Shown: in pieces, positions 22,664 to 31,500 of the stretch
Position numbering within the stretch: the first letter of the stretch is position 1
Layout: the number at the start of each line of letters is the position of its first letter
Assembly: GCF_000716435.1 (NCBI RefSeq)
Contig: NZ_JNWO01000001.1
Location: 248,001-312,000 of the forward strand
Length of the DNA stretch: 64,000 nucleotides
Reading direction: 5' to 3'
From: Streptomyces xylophagus
Lineage (GTDB): Bacteria; Actinomycetota; Actinomycetes; Streptomycetales; Streptomycetaceae
Program-made: the position numbers and the translations under genes
Notes under the pieces: model-generated
Seen by the model: the letters and a program-made list of their open reading frames with translations, nothing else
Database searches by the model: none
What the model was told of the DNA's origin: nothing

Positions 22664-22879
22664 TTACGCGCGAGGCCGCTCGAAGGTGAGGAGCAGGCCC
22701 TCGACCGCGCCGGGACCTATGCGGCCCTTGACGTCGGCGGCGGTGATGGCCTTCAGGCCCCAGCCGTCCTCGGCATGCTTGTTGAGGACCTTCTCCAGCT
22801 TGTCGCTGTCCAGGGCGTCGCCGATCAGCGACTCCCGGAAGCTGACGACCTTGTACTCGAACGTGTAGGCGTTGCTCAT
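22664..22879 (-). CDS. Small DUF4177-like protein
   Basis: This 71-residue cytoplasmic protein (MSNAYTFEYKVVSFRES, then LEKVLNKHAEDGWGLKAITAADV) matches the small DUF4177 family, whose usual pattern is WEYKVV...LN..g.eGWElv. AGGAGG precedes the ATG. Its function is unknown. It is monocistronic and convergent with the LacI gene. The 274 bases between its start and the next gene show no further gene or strong repeat. Confidence 0.75.
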   Translation of the reverse strand: MSNAYTFEYKVVSFRESLIGDALDSDKLEKVLNKHAEDGWGLKAITAADVKGRIGPGAVEGLLLTFERPRA

Positions 22880-23153
22880 GGCTGCGATGTCCTCCTGTGC
22901 GTGCGCACGGTGTGCGGTGGGCGGGGTCAGCCAATCATGTGGGGACGCTCTCGCGCAGGCCGGGGGTGGTTTCGTGGCAGGGCCGTCAACTGGGCGGGGG
23001 GAGGGGCGTGTTGGGCGAAGCGGGGGTTGAAGGGTGCGCGCGGGTATGCCCTCGCGGCACGCCCCGGCGGTGGTGTCACCCGGCGCACGGCGGAGCGGAG
23101 ACGTAGCGTGAACGCTGGCGCAGGCGGATGCGGACCGATCGCGTGGGAGAGAG

Positions 23154-23816
23154 ATGTGCTGGAGTGCGAAGGCCGATCTCGTCGCGGGCGCGGGCATCCT
23201 CGCCGTCGGAGTGGCCTGTGTGGCCCGGACCCGCAGGCCCGCCGATCTGCCGCTGGCCGCGCTGCCGTGGGTGCTCGGTGTCCATCAGATCGTCGAGTCG
23301 CTGGTGTGGGCCGCCGGCGGAGGCACCGGCGCCGCCACCCTCACCTGGGCGGTCATCGCCCTGCCGTTGCTGGCGGTGTGGGTCCCGGCGGGAGTGTGGT
23401 GCGCCGCGCCACCACACGCGCGGCCCCGGGTCGGCGTACTGCTGGCGGTCGGGGTGGCGACGGCCGCGACACTCGCGTACGCCCTCGCCGCGCGCCCGGT
23501 GACTTCCGAGATCCGTGGCCACACCGTCGGGTACGTCGTCGACCTTCCCCACCCCCAACTGGTCGTCGCCGGCTACCTCGTGGCGACGGTCGGCTCACTC
23601 CTGGTGTCCGGTGACCGGGGGCTGGTGCTGCTGGGGAGCGTGTTCGGCGTCGGTGCGGTCGTCTGCTGGGCGTTGTGGCAGCTCGAGTTCGCCTCGACCT
23701 GGTGCGCGGTCGCCGCGGTGTCCTCGGTGATGGTGTTCTTCTGGGTGCGTGGCCGCAGTGGTGAACCCCGGAATCGACGGTACGTCAGTGCGTCCGGCGG
23801 CGGGTCCAGAGGGTGA
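23154..23816 (+). CDS. Conserved membrane protein (DUF6629-like)
   Basis: The 220-residue protein begins MCWSAKADLVAGAGI and has about seven helices. The MCWSA start and HQIVESLVW motif fit a family of bacterial integral membrane proteins of unknown role (I believe DUF6629). The C-terminus is short and basic. There is no evident operon partner. Confidence 0.75.
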   Translation: MCWSAKADLVAGAGILAVGVACVARTRRPADLPLAALPWVLGVHQIVESLVWAAGGGTGAATLTWAVIALPLLAVWVPAGVWCAAPPHARPRVGVLLAVGVATAATLAYALAARPVTSEIRGHTVGYVVDLPHPQLVVAGYLVATVGSLLVSGDRGLVLLGSVFGVGAVVCWALWQLEFASTWCAVAAVSSVMVFFWVRGRSGEPRNRRYVSASGGGSRG

Positions 23817-23922
23817 GGTCGCTGCTCGTGGCGACGGCGAGGGTCTGCCCGGAGGGTCGAGCCGAATTCGGTTCTGCGTAACGTCGTTGATGTCAGCCGG
23901 TGACGTCGGGTTGGATGGCGTC

Positions 23923-24189
23923 ATGGAGCGCATAGACGCAGAACTGTTCACTGACGGTGGGAACGACGCCGTGGTCCGGCTGCCCGGTCGCCGGTTCCCC
24001 GGTGTGCTGATCCAGGGCGACTCCCTGCACATCCTCCGCAGCGATGTGGCCGAGGTGGTGGAGGCCTGCGAGCGCGGGGATCTGGAAGACGCGGGGGAGT
24101 CCGCGGGCCTTCTGCTGGCGGGCCTCGACGCGCTGCTGAACCGTTACTCCGTGGCGTTGGAGAAGCACCGGATCCAGACGCCGTACTGA
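23923..24189 (+). CDS. Small conserved hypothetical protein
   Basis: The 88-residue product (MERIDAELFTDGGNDAVVRL, then RRFPGVLIQGDSLHILRSDV, and a helical end ESAGLLLAGLDALLNRY) looks like a small globular alpha/beta protein that also occurs in other Streptomyces; I cannot name its domain with certainty. ATG 23923 is the first start giving a plausible product; the frame is open upstream but that part overlaps the preceding gene. The 238 bases that follow show no gene. Confidence 0.6.
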   Translation: MERIDAELFTDGGNDAVVRLPGRRFPGVLIQGDSLHILRSDVAEVVEACERGDLEDAGESAGLLLAGLDALLNRYSVALEKHRIQTPY

Positions 24190-24427
24190 GGGGCGGGACT
24201 CTCGGCAGCAGACGGCATCGTGCGGCGCGACCATGGTCGGCTGGTTGACGGTGTAACGCGGCCACGGCATCATCGGGCGTGGCGTGGCCCAACGCCCAAC
24301 CTCCTCCGGCCGTCCCCAGCGCGGCCCTGATCGGAGGCAAAGGGGCTTACTGTCTCGGGTCGTTCCGTGGTCTGCCGTCTTGTGCGTGGTCGCTGGGGGA
24401 TTTCGCGCGGGACGTGGAAGGCCAGGA

Positions 24428-25444
24428 ATGACAGCGAAAAGGAACTTCAAGCGCAGGGTGCGGGCTCGTGCCGCCAAGACGGGCGAGTCCTACACGACCT
24501 CACGGCGGCACTTCCGCCCGGCTCCCACAGGTGAGGCGGCATCGGAAGCGAAGCGGCTGCGGTTGGCCGTGGTCCAGACCGTCGTCCGCGAAGACCCCCG
24601 CGACGCCGCCGAGTTGCGCGCCAGCGGGGCGGACGTGCGCAGCCTCATGCGCGAGGCGCATCGCGCCGGCGCCAGGCTCGTGCACTTCCCGGAAGGAGCC
24701 ACCTGCTTCCCGCACAAGCGGATCATGAGCGTCAACGGCCCTGACGAGGTCGGGCCGGCCGACTGGGACCGGTTCGATTGGAACGTGCTTCAGGAGGAAC
24801 TGAACGCGACGGCGGAATTGGCGCGGGAACTGCAGTTGTGGACCGTGCTGGGCTCCGTCCACCGGCTCACCGCGCCCCACCGTCCGCACAACAGCCTGTA
24901 CGTGATCTCCGACCGGGGCGAGGTGGCGACCCGGTACGACGAACGCATGCTGTCGCACACCAAGATCTCGTACATGTACGCCCCCGGCACGAAGCCGGTG
25001 ACCTTCGAGGTCGACGGCATGCGGTTCGGGTGCGCGCTCGGTATGGAGGTCCACTTTCCCGAGCTGTTCATCGAGTACGAGCGGCTCGACGTCGACTGTG
25101 TCCTCTTCTCCACGACCGGCGCAGGGACACCCCACGACACCCGACTGTTCGCGACCGAGGCACAAGGGCACGCGTCCGCCAACAGCTATTGGGTCAGCTT
25201 CGCCTCTCCCGCACAGCTCAGCGAGTTCGTGCCGTCAGGGGTGGTCGCCCCCGACGGGGAGTGGCTCGCCCAGGGTCCACGGGACGGGACGGCCTCGGTG
25301 ACCGTCGTCGACCTCGACACCGCATCGAGCGACGTGGAGGTCGCCGTGTCCATGGCACGGCCCTGGCGGCGCACGGCCCGCGCCGGGCTCTATGAACCGC
25401 ACGTCGTGCGGGACCCGCGGAGCGACGACCGAAGTCTCTTCTGA
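24428..25444 (+). CDS. Nitrilase-superfamily (C-N hydrolase) protein, probably catalytically altered
   Basis: The 338-residue protein starts with a basic 30-residue segment (MTAKRNFKRRVRARAAKTGE, then SYTTSRRHFR) of a kind I have seen fused to unrelated Streptomyces proteins. A carbon-nitrogen hydrolase fold then covers about residues 45-315. The catalytic Glu is in VHFPEGATCF. The canonical Lys motif (Y-x-K-x-H-L) reads YDERML. The nucleophile motif, normally IC(Y/x)(E/D)xxFPE, reads CALGMEVHFPE, with Gly where Cys should be and a Cys three residues earlier. It may therefore be a non-catalytic binding protein or use a shifted Cys. GGAAGG lies before ATG 24428. No pathway neighbours are evident. 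Confidence 0.8.
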   Translation: MTAKRNFKRRVRARAAKTGESYTTSRRHFRPAPTGEAASEAKRLRLAVVQTVVREDPRDAAELRASGADVRSLMREAHRAGARLVHFPEGATCFPHKRIMSVNGPDEVGPADWDRFDWNVLQEELNATAELARELQLWTVLGSVHRLTAPHRPHNSLYVISDRGEVATRYDERMLSHTKISYMYAPGTKPVTFEVDGMRFGCALGMEVHFPELFIEYERLDVDCVLFSTTGAGTPHDTRLFATEAQGHASANSYWVSFASPAQLSEFVPSGVVAPDGEWLAQGPRDGTASVTVVDLDTASSDVEVAVSMARPWRRTARAGLYEPHVVRDPRSDDRSLF

Positions 25445-25513
25445 TCTACGGCTCAGGTGTCGGGCGCGTGTGTACGCGTGCGCCCGGCACCCGCCGGCGG
25501 CGAACAACCGCGC

Positions 25514-27004
25514 TCACACGTCCCGGTGTTCGATGCCCAGCAGGCTCGCGGCGGCGCGGAAGTCGGCGGTGTGGTGGCCGAGGGCGAGGGACCAGTGGTG
25601 GCCCACACCCGTCGCACTCCACGCGTCGACCCACTCGCCGGGGTCCCGGCCGAAGTCGACACGGCTGGTGGTGTTACCGATCGCGAGGTGCGGTCCGGGT
25701 ACGACGGTGCCCTCGGAGGTGATGAACGAGAGGGTGCCGTCGGCGTCCTGGCCGAGGCCGAGGAGGGTGACGGGGCCGTGCTGGACGTCGAACTCCACGC
25801 TGACGCCCCAGCCGCGCTTGCCGTGGTAGACGCCCAGACCGCGCAGCAGCGGGTCACGGGCGCTGACGGCGAGGTGGGCGGGTCCGTCGTGGCCCATCTC
25901 CACCACGCCGTCCTCGAAGTCGAGGGCCTGGATCTCGGTGAAGGAGCCCCCGGCACCGATGCTCTGCGTCGCCAACTGGGCCAGGCTGGTGCGGAGTTCG
26001 TACTCACCGGCGGCCGGTACGCCCCGGGCGGTGAGGAGGGAGGCGCCCAGGATCATGCCGGCGCCGAGCCGTTCGTGCAGTTCGCCGTCGAGACCGCGGT
26101 GGTAGTAGGCGAGGGTGTCGAGGCCGAAGTCCGCGACGAGCCGGTCGAGGGCGACGGACACGGTCGCCCCCCACGCGAGGTCCTCGTCCACCACGCTGTC
26201 GTCCACGGCGAAGATCCGCCGGGCGAGAGCCGTGCGCTCACGGGTCTCGGCCTCGGTCACCTCCTCCACCCGGTGCCGCAGATCGTCGAACTCCAGCACT
26301 TCGACGTGCGAGCCGAACGTCGCCGGAAGCAGCGTCAGATCGGTCGACACGTCGAGCATGCCCGGATATAGATGCCCCATCAGACCGTGCCGGGCGTGCC
26401 GGAGCGCGGCACGCACCCGGGCGGCCCGGATCCACTGCTCGATGCGCCGCCACGCCGACTCCTGACGCAGCCAGCCCGACACCGACCGGAACGGGATGCC
26501 GGCCCGCCGGAACACGTTGCCGACCTCCGGCACCGGGCACTGCCCGCAGTAGGCGAGCCAGGCGCCCGTGTCGAAGGACGCGTGGTCCATCCGCTCGGAC
26601 GGCTGGAGGTCGATGACCAGGACGGGGGTGTGCGAGCGCTGGGCGATCGGCAGCACCATCGACGAGGTCAGGTACGTCGTCAGGAACAGGACGATCAAGT
26701 CGCAGTCCGCCTGCCGGAGTTGCTCCGCGGCGACCGCTCCTTCCTGGGCGTCGGAGATGAAGCCGACGTCGGTCACCTCCGCGTCCATCTGCTGGAAGCG
26801 CTCGGCGACATACGCGGACGACTCCTTCAACTGCGGGAGCAGCCCGGGGAATTGCGGCCAGTAGGCGCCGAGCCCGCCCGCCACGAGTCCGATCCGGGTA
26901 CGGCGGCGGGGCACCGGGGGAAGCAACTCGCGCAGGGCGGCGGCGCGTTCCGCGCTCACGGTCGTGGGTCCGGTGGTCACGGTCGTGGGTTCGGTCGTTG
27001 CCAT
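25514..27004 (-). CDS. L-fucose/L-arabinose isomerase-family protein
   Basis: This 496-residue protein belongs to the fucose/arabinose isomerase fold group. The N-terminal domain (RIGLVAGGLGAYWPQFPG, then CDLIVLFLTTYLTSSMVLPIAQ) matches the Rossmann-like region, and the C-terminal half holds candidate metal ligands in AAGEYELRTSLAQ (Glu), VEMGHDGPAHL (His) and TGVGHHWSLALG (His). Such enzymes convert an aldose to its ketose in the cytoplasm. It is co-directional with an MFS transporter (45-base gap) and sits in a LacI-controlled locus with a large glycoside hydrolase, so it probably isomerises the sugar released. L-arabinose, L-fucose or a related 6-deoxy sugar are all possible. Confidence 0.85.
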   Translation of the reverse strand: MATTEPTTVTTGPTTVSAERAAALRELLPPVPRRRTRIGLVAGGLGAYWPQFPGLLPQLKESSAYVAERFQQMDAEVTDVGFISDAQEGAVAAEQLRQADCDLIVLFLTTYLTSSMVLPIAQRSHTPVLVIDLQPSERMDHASFDTGAWLAYCGQCPVPEVGNVFRRAGIPFRSVSGWLRQESAWRRIEQWIRAARVRAALRHARHGLMGHLYPGMLDVSTDLTLLPATFGSHVEVLEFDDLRHRVEEVTEAETRERTALARRIFAVDDSVVDEDLAWGATVSVALDRLVADFGLDTLAYYHRGLDGELHERLGAGMILGASLLTARGVPAAGEYELRTSLAQLATQSIGAGGSFTEIQALDFEDGVVEMGHDGPAHLAVSARDPLLRGLGVYHGKRGWGVSVEFDVQHGPVTLLGLGQDADGTLSFITSEGTVVPGPHLAIGNTTSRVDFGRDPGEWVDAWSATGVGHHWSLALGHHTADFRAAASLLGIEHRDV

Positions 27005-27049
27005 GGGCGGTGTTCCTTCCGAGTGCCTGGGCCGGGCCGGTGTGGTTCT

Positions 27050-28339
27050 TCAGGTCCGGGCCACGCCCAGACCCGGCGCCGGGGCGGCGACCGTGCCCGG
27101 GGAACGCCGGATGAGGACATGGATGACGTACACGCCCGCGACCCCCGACGCCGCCATGCACAGGGTGATCAACCAGAGCAGGAGCGACGCGCTGTAGTCC
27201 ATCAGGGCGGGCGTGACGAACGCGACGCCGGCGAAGACCCCGCGCGACAGGGCGTAGGTGAGGCCCTGGGTGGTGCCACGGGTGTCAGGGGGCAGCGTGA
27301 GCTGCGACCACACCTTGTAACTGGCCTCCCCGGCAAAGGGGTTGGAGATCTGGTACAGCACGAAGAAGACCAGCATGCCGACCAGGGCGCCGGCCGTGAG
27401 GGAGGCGATACAGAAGGCGATGACCTGCACGACCGTGAACACGTAGAACAGCCGGTCGCGCCAGGGGGTGTCGGCGATTCGTACGAAGACGAAGGTCAGC
27501 ACCAACGCGATCGGCAGGAACGCCAGGTTGATCCCGGTGGCCAGGCTCTGCGAGGCACCGCTGACCGTGACCAGCAGGTAAGTGCCGAACTGGCCGAAGG
27601 TGTTGGCGCCGATGCCCCAGGTGACGTAGTAGACGAAGGTCGCGACCATCGGCAGCAGCGCGGCACGGTTCCACACGTTCTTGAGCTCGATGCCGTGGGG
27701 GACGGCCTCTTCGGCTACGCCGGTGTCCGCCGGCTCGGTGGCCAGCTTCAGCCGGGCGCGGAGCAGCCAGGTGACCAGCGCCGCGACGATCAGATGGCCG
27801 GTGATGAACCGTGCCCCGGTCAGGCCCGTGTCCGACAGGAGATAGCCGAGGAAGATGACGACGACGATGCCCAGCACCCACATGACCTGGGTGAAGGACA
27901 CCAGACGTGCCCGGGCCTCGGCGGGCGCGGCATCCGAGACCACGGCAAGTGACGTCGGCAGATCGGCACCGGCGGCCAGTCCCGCGACGAGCACGCCGAC
28001 GAAGAGCACGATGTCGTTCGGCGCCAGCGTGATGACGACCGCGCCCACCGCGTAGCAGAGGATGTCCAGGTTGTAGACACGGCGGCGCCCGAACATGTCG
28101 GCGAGCCGTCCACCGACGAGGGAGCCGACGGCGATGCAGCCGGTGACGATCGCGCTGATCGCCCCGGCCATCCACACGCCCATGTCGTAACTGTCGCGGT
28201 AGATCGCCAGGTTGACGGCGATGCTGACGATGAGCGCGGCGTCGAGGTAGGAGGCCATGCCCGAGAGGGCCGCGACCTTCCACAAGTACTTCGGAATGGG
28301 TTGTTCCGTGTGTTCCGTGGCACGTGAGAATCGGGTCAT
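27050..28339 (-). CDS. MFS transporter, sugar-porter-like
   Basis: The 429-residue protein has 12 predicted helices and MFS motif A in GGRLADMFGRRRV between helices 2 and 3. GAGGAGC precedes ATG 28339. It is the first gene of the MFS-isomerase operon, and an AACGTT operator lies about 52 bases upstream. It probably imports the monosaccharide or short oligosaccharide made by the divergent glycoside hydrolase. There is no ATP-binding domain, so uptake would be by proton symport. Confidence 0.9.
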   Translation of the reverse strand: MTRFSRATEHTEQPIPKYLWKVAALSGMASYLDAALIVSIAVNLAIYRDSYDMGVWMAGAISAIVTGCIAVGSLVGGRLADMFGRRRVYNLDILCYAVGAVVITLAPNDIVLFVGVLVAGLAAGADLPTSLAVVSDAAPAEARARLVSFTQVMWVLGIVVVIFLGYLLSDTGLTGARFITGHLIVAALVTWLLRARLKLATEPADTGVAEEAVPHGIELKNVWNRAALLPMVATFVYYVTWGIGANTFGQFGTYLLVTVSGASQSLATGINLAFLPIALVLTFVFVRIADTPWRDRLFYVFTVVQVIAFCIASLTAGALVGMLVFFVLYQISNPFAGEASYKVWSQLTLPPDTRGTTQGLTYALSRGVFAGVAFVTPALMDYSASLLLWLITLCMAASGVAGVYVIHVLIRRSPGTVAAPAPGLGVART

Positions 28340-28391
28340 GATGCGGCTCCTCGCGGCTCTGGGCCGGGGTCGCAGTGAATATAGGGTTCAA

Positions 28392-28401
28392 AAAACGTTC
28401 C
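28392..28401. promoter_or_regulatory. LacI-type operator (AACGTT) before the MFS-isomerase operon
   Basis: AAAACGTTCC is a LacI-family half-palindromic site with the central CG of most family operators. It lies 52 bases before the MFS start and shares its AACGTT core with the sites at 28516 and 33594. Confidence 0.6.
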
Positions 28402-28515
28402 AACAAGCCCTCGTGCACCCATCCGTGGGAAGAAGGGCCGGACTCCTTCCCGCCCCTGGGAACCGGTGCCAACATTGCAGGTGGCTGACGATCGAGCTGA
28501 CAGCCGAGCCGATGT

Positions 28516-28525
28516 AAAACGTTTT
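28516..28525. promoter_or_regulatory. LacI-type operator (AAAACGTTTT) before the large glycoside hydrolase
   Basis: AAAACGTTTT is a perfect 10-bp palindrome 45 bases before the GTG at 28570. It is the best copy of the element found three times in this locus. Confidence 0.65.
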
Positions 28526-28569
28526 TGATCCATGAGGGTGACCGAGCCGTACTCGGAAGGACCGCCGTC

Positions 28570-31500
28570 GTGATCTCTCCCGCGCTGCAGCAGCTCTTCG
28601 ACGCCCCGCCCCGGGACTTCGGCCCCACCCCGCTGTGGTGGTGGTCGGGCGCCAAGGTCACCCGCGAGCGCCTCGACTGGCAGCTGCGCAGATTCGCGGA
28701 CGGCGGCATCCACAACCTCGTGATCATCAACCTCGCCCCGGCAGGCCCGAGTTTCGGCGCCCGCACCGACGACCCGCCGTGGTTCGGCGAGGAGTGGTGG
28801 GACCGCTTCACCGACACCTGCCGCATCGCCCGGGACATCGGCACCCGCCTGTGGTTCTACGACCAGATCGGGTTCTCCGGCGCCAACGTCCAAGGCGGCA
28901 TCACCCGACGGCACTTGGACGCCACCGGCCGGGCACTGCGCATCCGCAGTGCCACCGTCGCCGACGGCACGGTCGCACTGCGCGGCGCCGAAACCCTCGT
29001 CGCCGCCTACGACTTGGAGGGCCGATGCCTGCCCGTGGCCCTCGACTCCGGCCCCCTCCGGGTCCCGGCACCCGACCGGACAGACGTGCAGCTCGTCGTA
29101 GCCGTCCCCACGGCCTTCGACTACCTCGACCCGTACGCCGTGGGGCTGTTGCTGGACGCCGTCCACCACGAGTACGACCGCCGCGTCCCCGAGTACCTGG
29201 GCAACGTCATCGCGGGCAGCTTCCAGGACGAACTGCCCGGCACGAACTCCTGGAGTCACCGCTTCCCCGACGAGTTCCGCACCCGCCGCGGCTACGACCT
29301 CCTCGACCAGCTGCCCGCCCTGTTCGGCCCGGTGACCGCCCGCGCGGCGAAGATCCGCGCCGACTACTACGCCGTCCGCGCCGAACTCACCGAAGAGGCC
29401 CTCTTCAAGCCGCTCGCGGCCTGGCACGACGAACGAGGCATGCTGATCGGAGCTGACCAGAGCAACCCCGCGCGGGCGGGTTACCCGGCCCAGTCGACGC
29501 AGATCTACACCGACTACTTCCGCACCCACCGCTGGTACGGCGCCGTAGGCAGCGACCATCACGGCGACTCCAAGGTGCACTCCTCCATGGCCCACCTCTA
29601 CGGCCACGAGCGCGTCTGGATCGAGGCGTTCCACTCCTCCGGCTGGGGCGGCACCCTCGCGGACACTTACGACTGGCTCCTGCCGTTCCTGCGCAGCGGC
29701 GCCAACCTGTACAACCCGCACGCCAGTTACTTCGGCACCGCGGGCGGCTGGTTCGAGTGGGCGCCCCCGTCCACCGACTGGCGCCAGCCCTACTGGCAGC
29801 AGTACCCGGCGTTCTCCCGGGCCGTCGCCCGGATCTGCTCGATCATGTCCTGGGGCATCTACAGCGCCGATGTCGCGGTCCTGCACCCCACCGCCACCAT
29901 GCAGGCCCTCATCCCGCTCGACGTACCGGTCAAGCACTTCGGCGACGGCCGCCTGGGCGACGACCATGCCGATGTCGACGCAACGCAGCGCGACTATCTG
30001 GACCTGGTCGGCACCAACAACTGGCTTGCCCCGCACATCGGTTCACTGGACCGGCACCGCATCGCCTTCGACGTCATCGACGACGCCTCCGTGCAGCGCG
30101 CCACGGCCACCGACGGAGCCCTGCGCGTCACGGACCTGGCGTACCGCGCCGTCCTGCTGCCTTCGGCGAGCGTCCTGGAGGAGGAGACGGCACGCCGACT
30201 GACCCAACTCCTCGACGCCGGCGGCCGGGTGGTGGTCGTAGGCCGTCCGCCCGCGACGGCGGCCGGCCAGTCCGGTGACGACTCCGTCGTAGCGGCGCTG
30301 CTGAAGCATCCCCGGCTGGAGCGGGCGAACGACGCCGAAGCCGGAGCGTCGGCGGTGGCCGACACCGCCGGACACGCGACGGGCGATGTGCCACTGCTGG
30401 TCAGGCGCAAGGGAGTTGAGGCAGTGGCCCTGGTGACGGGGACCTTCCCCGACGCCCGCACGCAGCCGGGCGATGCCGACCACGCGGCGGACCCGGCGCG
30501 TTACGCCCACCATTCGACCGTCACCGTGCACGCCGTGGTGACCGAGGCGGAGATCTGGAACCCGGCAACGGGCGCCCGCCGACCGGCTCACGTCACTGTC
30601 GCCGACGGCCTCTCGACCATCGCTGTGCCACTGGAGGGTGCCCCCGCCGCCCTCGTCGTATGGCGCGAAGGCACCCGGCAGACATCCCCGACGGCACCAC
30701 AACCTCCGAAGCAGGAACGGACGATCGACCTGTCGAGCGGTTGGGAGGGCCGCCTGGTCCCCACCATGGACAACACCTGGGGTGACCTGGCGCTCCCCGC
30801 GGGTTCGTCCGTCGTCGAACCGCAGATCTGGACCATGAGCTGGACCGAGGCCGACCCACCCGACGCGAACTGGTCGAAGACACGGGCGACTTACGGCAAC
30901 CGGGTCCGCGTCCTGCCTCCAACTTCCTCTGCGCAGGCCCCTGTTCCGCTGGACGCGCCCGGTGTTGAACGAGTCCTCGCCGGAGAACTTCCCCTCACCC
31001 CGTCCGGCGCGAACTGGGGCGTCTCGCTGTATTCGTCGAGCCGCGGCATCCCGGACCCGGACGGCCTGCTCGGCAACAAGGGGCTGGTCACCGAGGAGTT
31101 CGTACGCGTCCCCGTGCCCGGGCCCGGAACGATCGCCCGGGTCCGTTCGATCGTGGAGACGGACCACCGGGGACCCGCCGATCTACACATCGGCGCTGCG
31201 GCAGCCAAGCGGGTGTGGTGGAACGGTGAGCGACTGAACATCGGCACCGGGTATCTCGCCACCGCTCGGGTGGAGGTCGGACGGTCGCGCAACGTGCTCG
31301 AGTACGAACTGGGGGAGGCTCAGGACCGGCCGTTGCTGATCTCCGGCGCGGCCGACACCCCACTGGGTAGTTACTTCTGTCTGGCCCGTCCGGACAGGTT
31401 CGCGGCACGTCCGCAGTTCATGTGCCTGCCGGAGGACGTACGACCATCCGGCGGCGTGACCTATCGAGGGCGTCTCCATGCCTCTGGCCAGGCGGTACTC

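Noticed and set aside
28336..30036. Open frame antisense to the large glycoside hydrolase
   Set aside because: The coding-strand protein has clear domain features; the antisense one has none and covers the operators.
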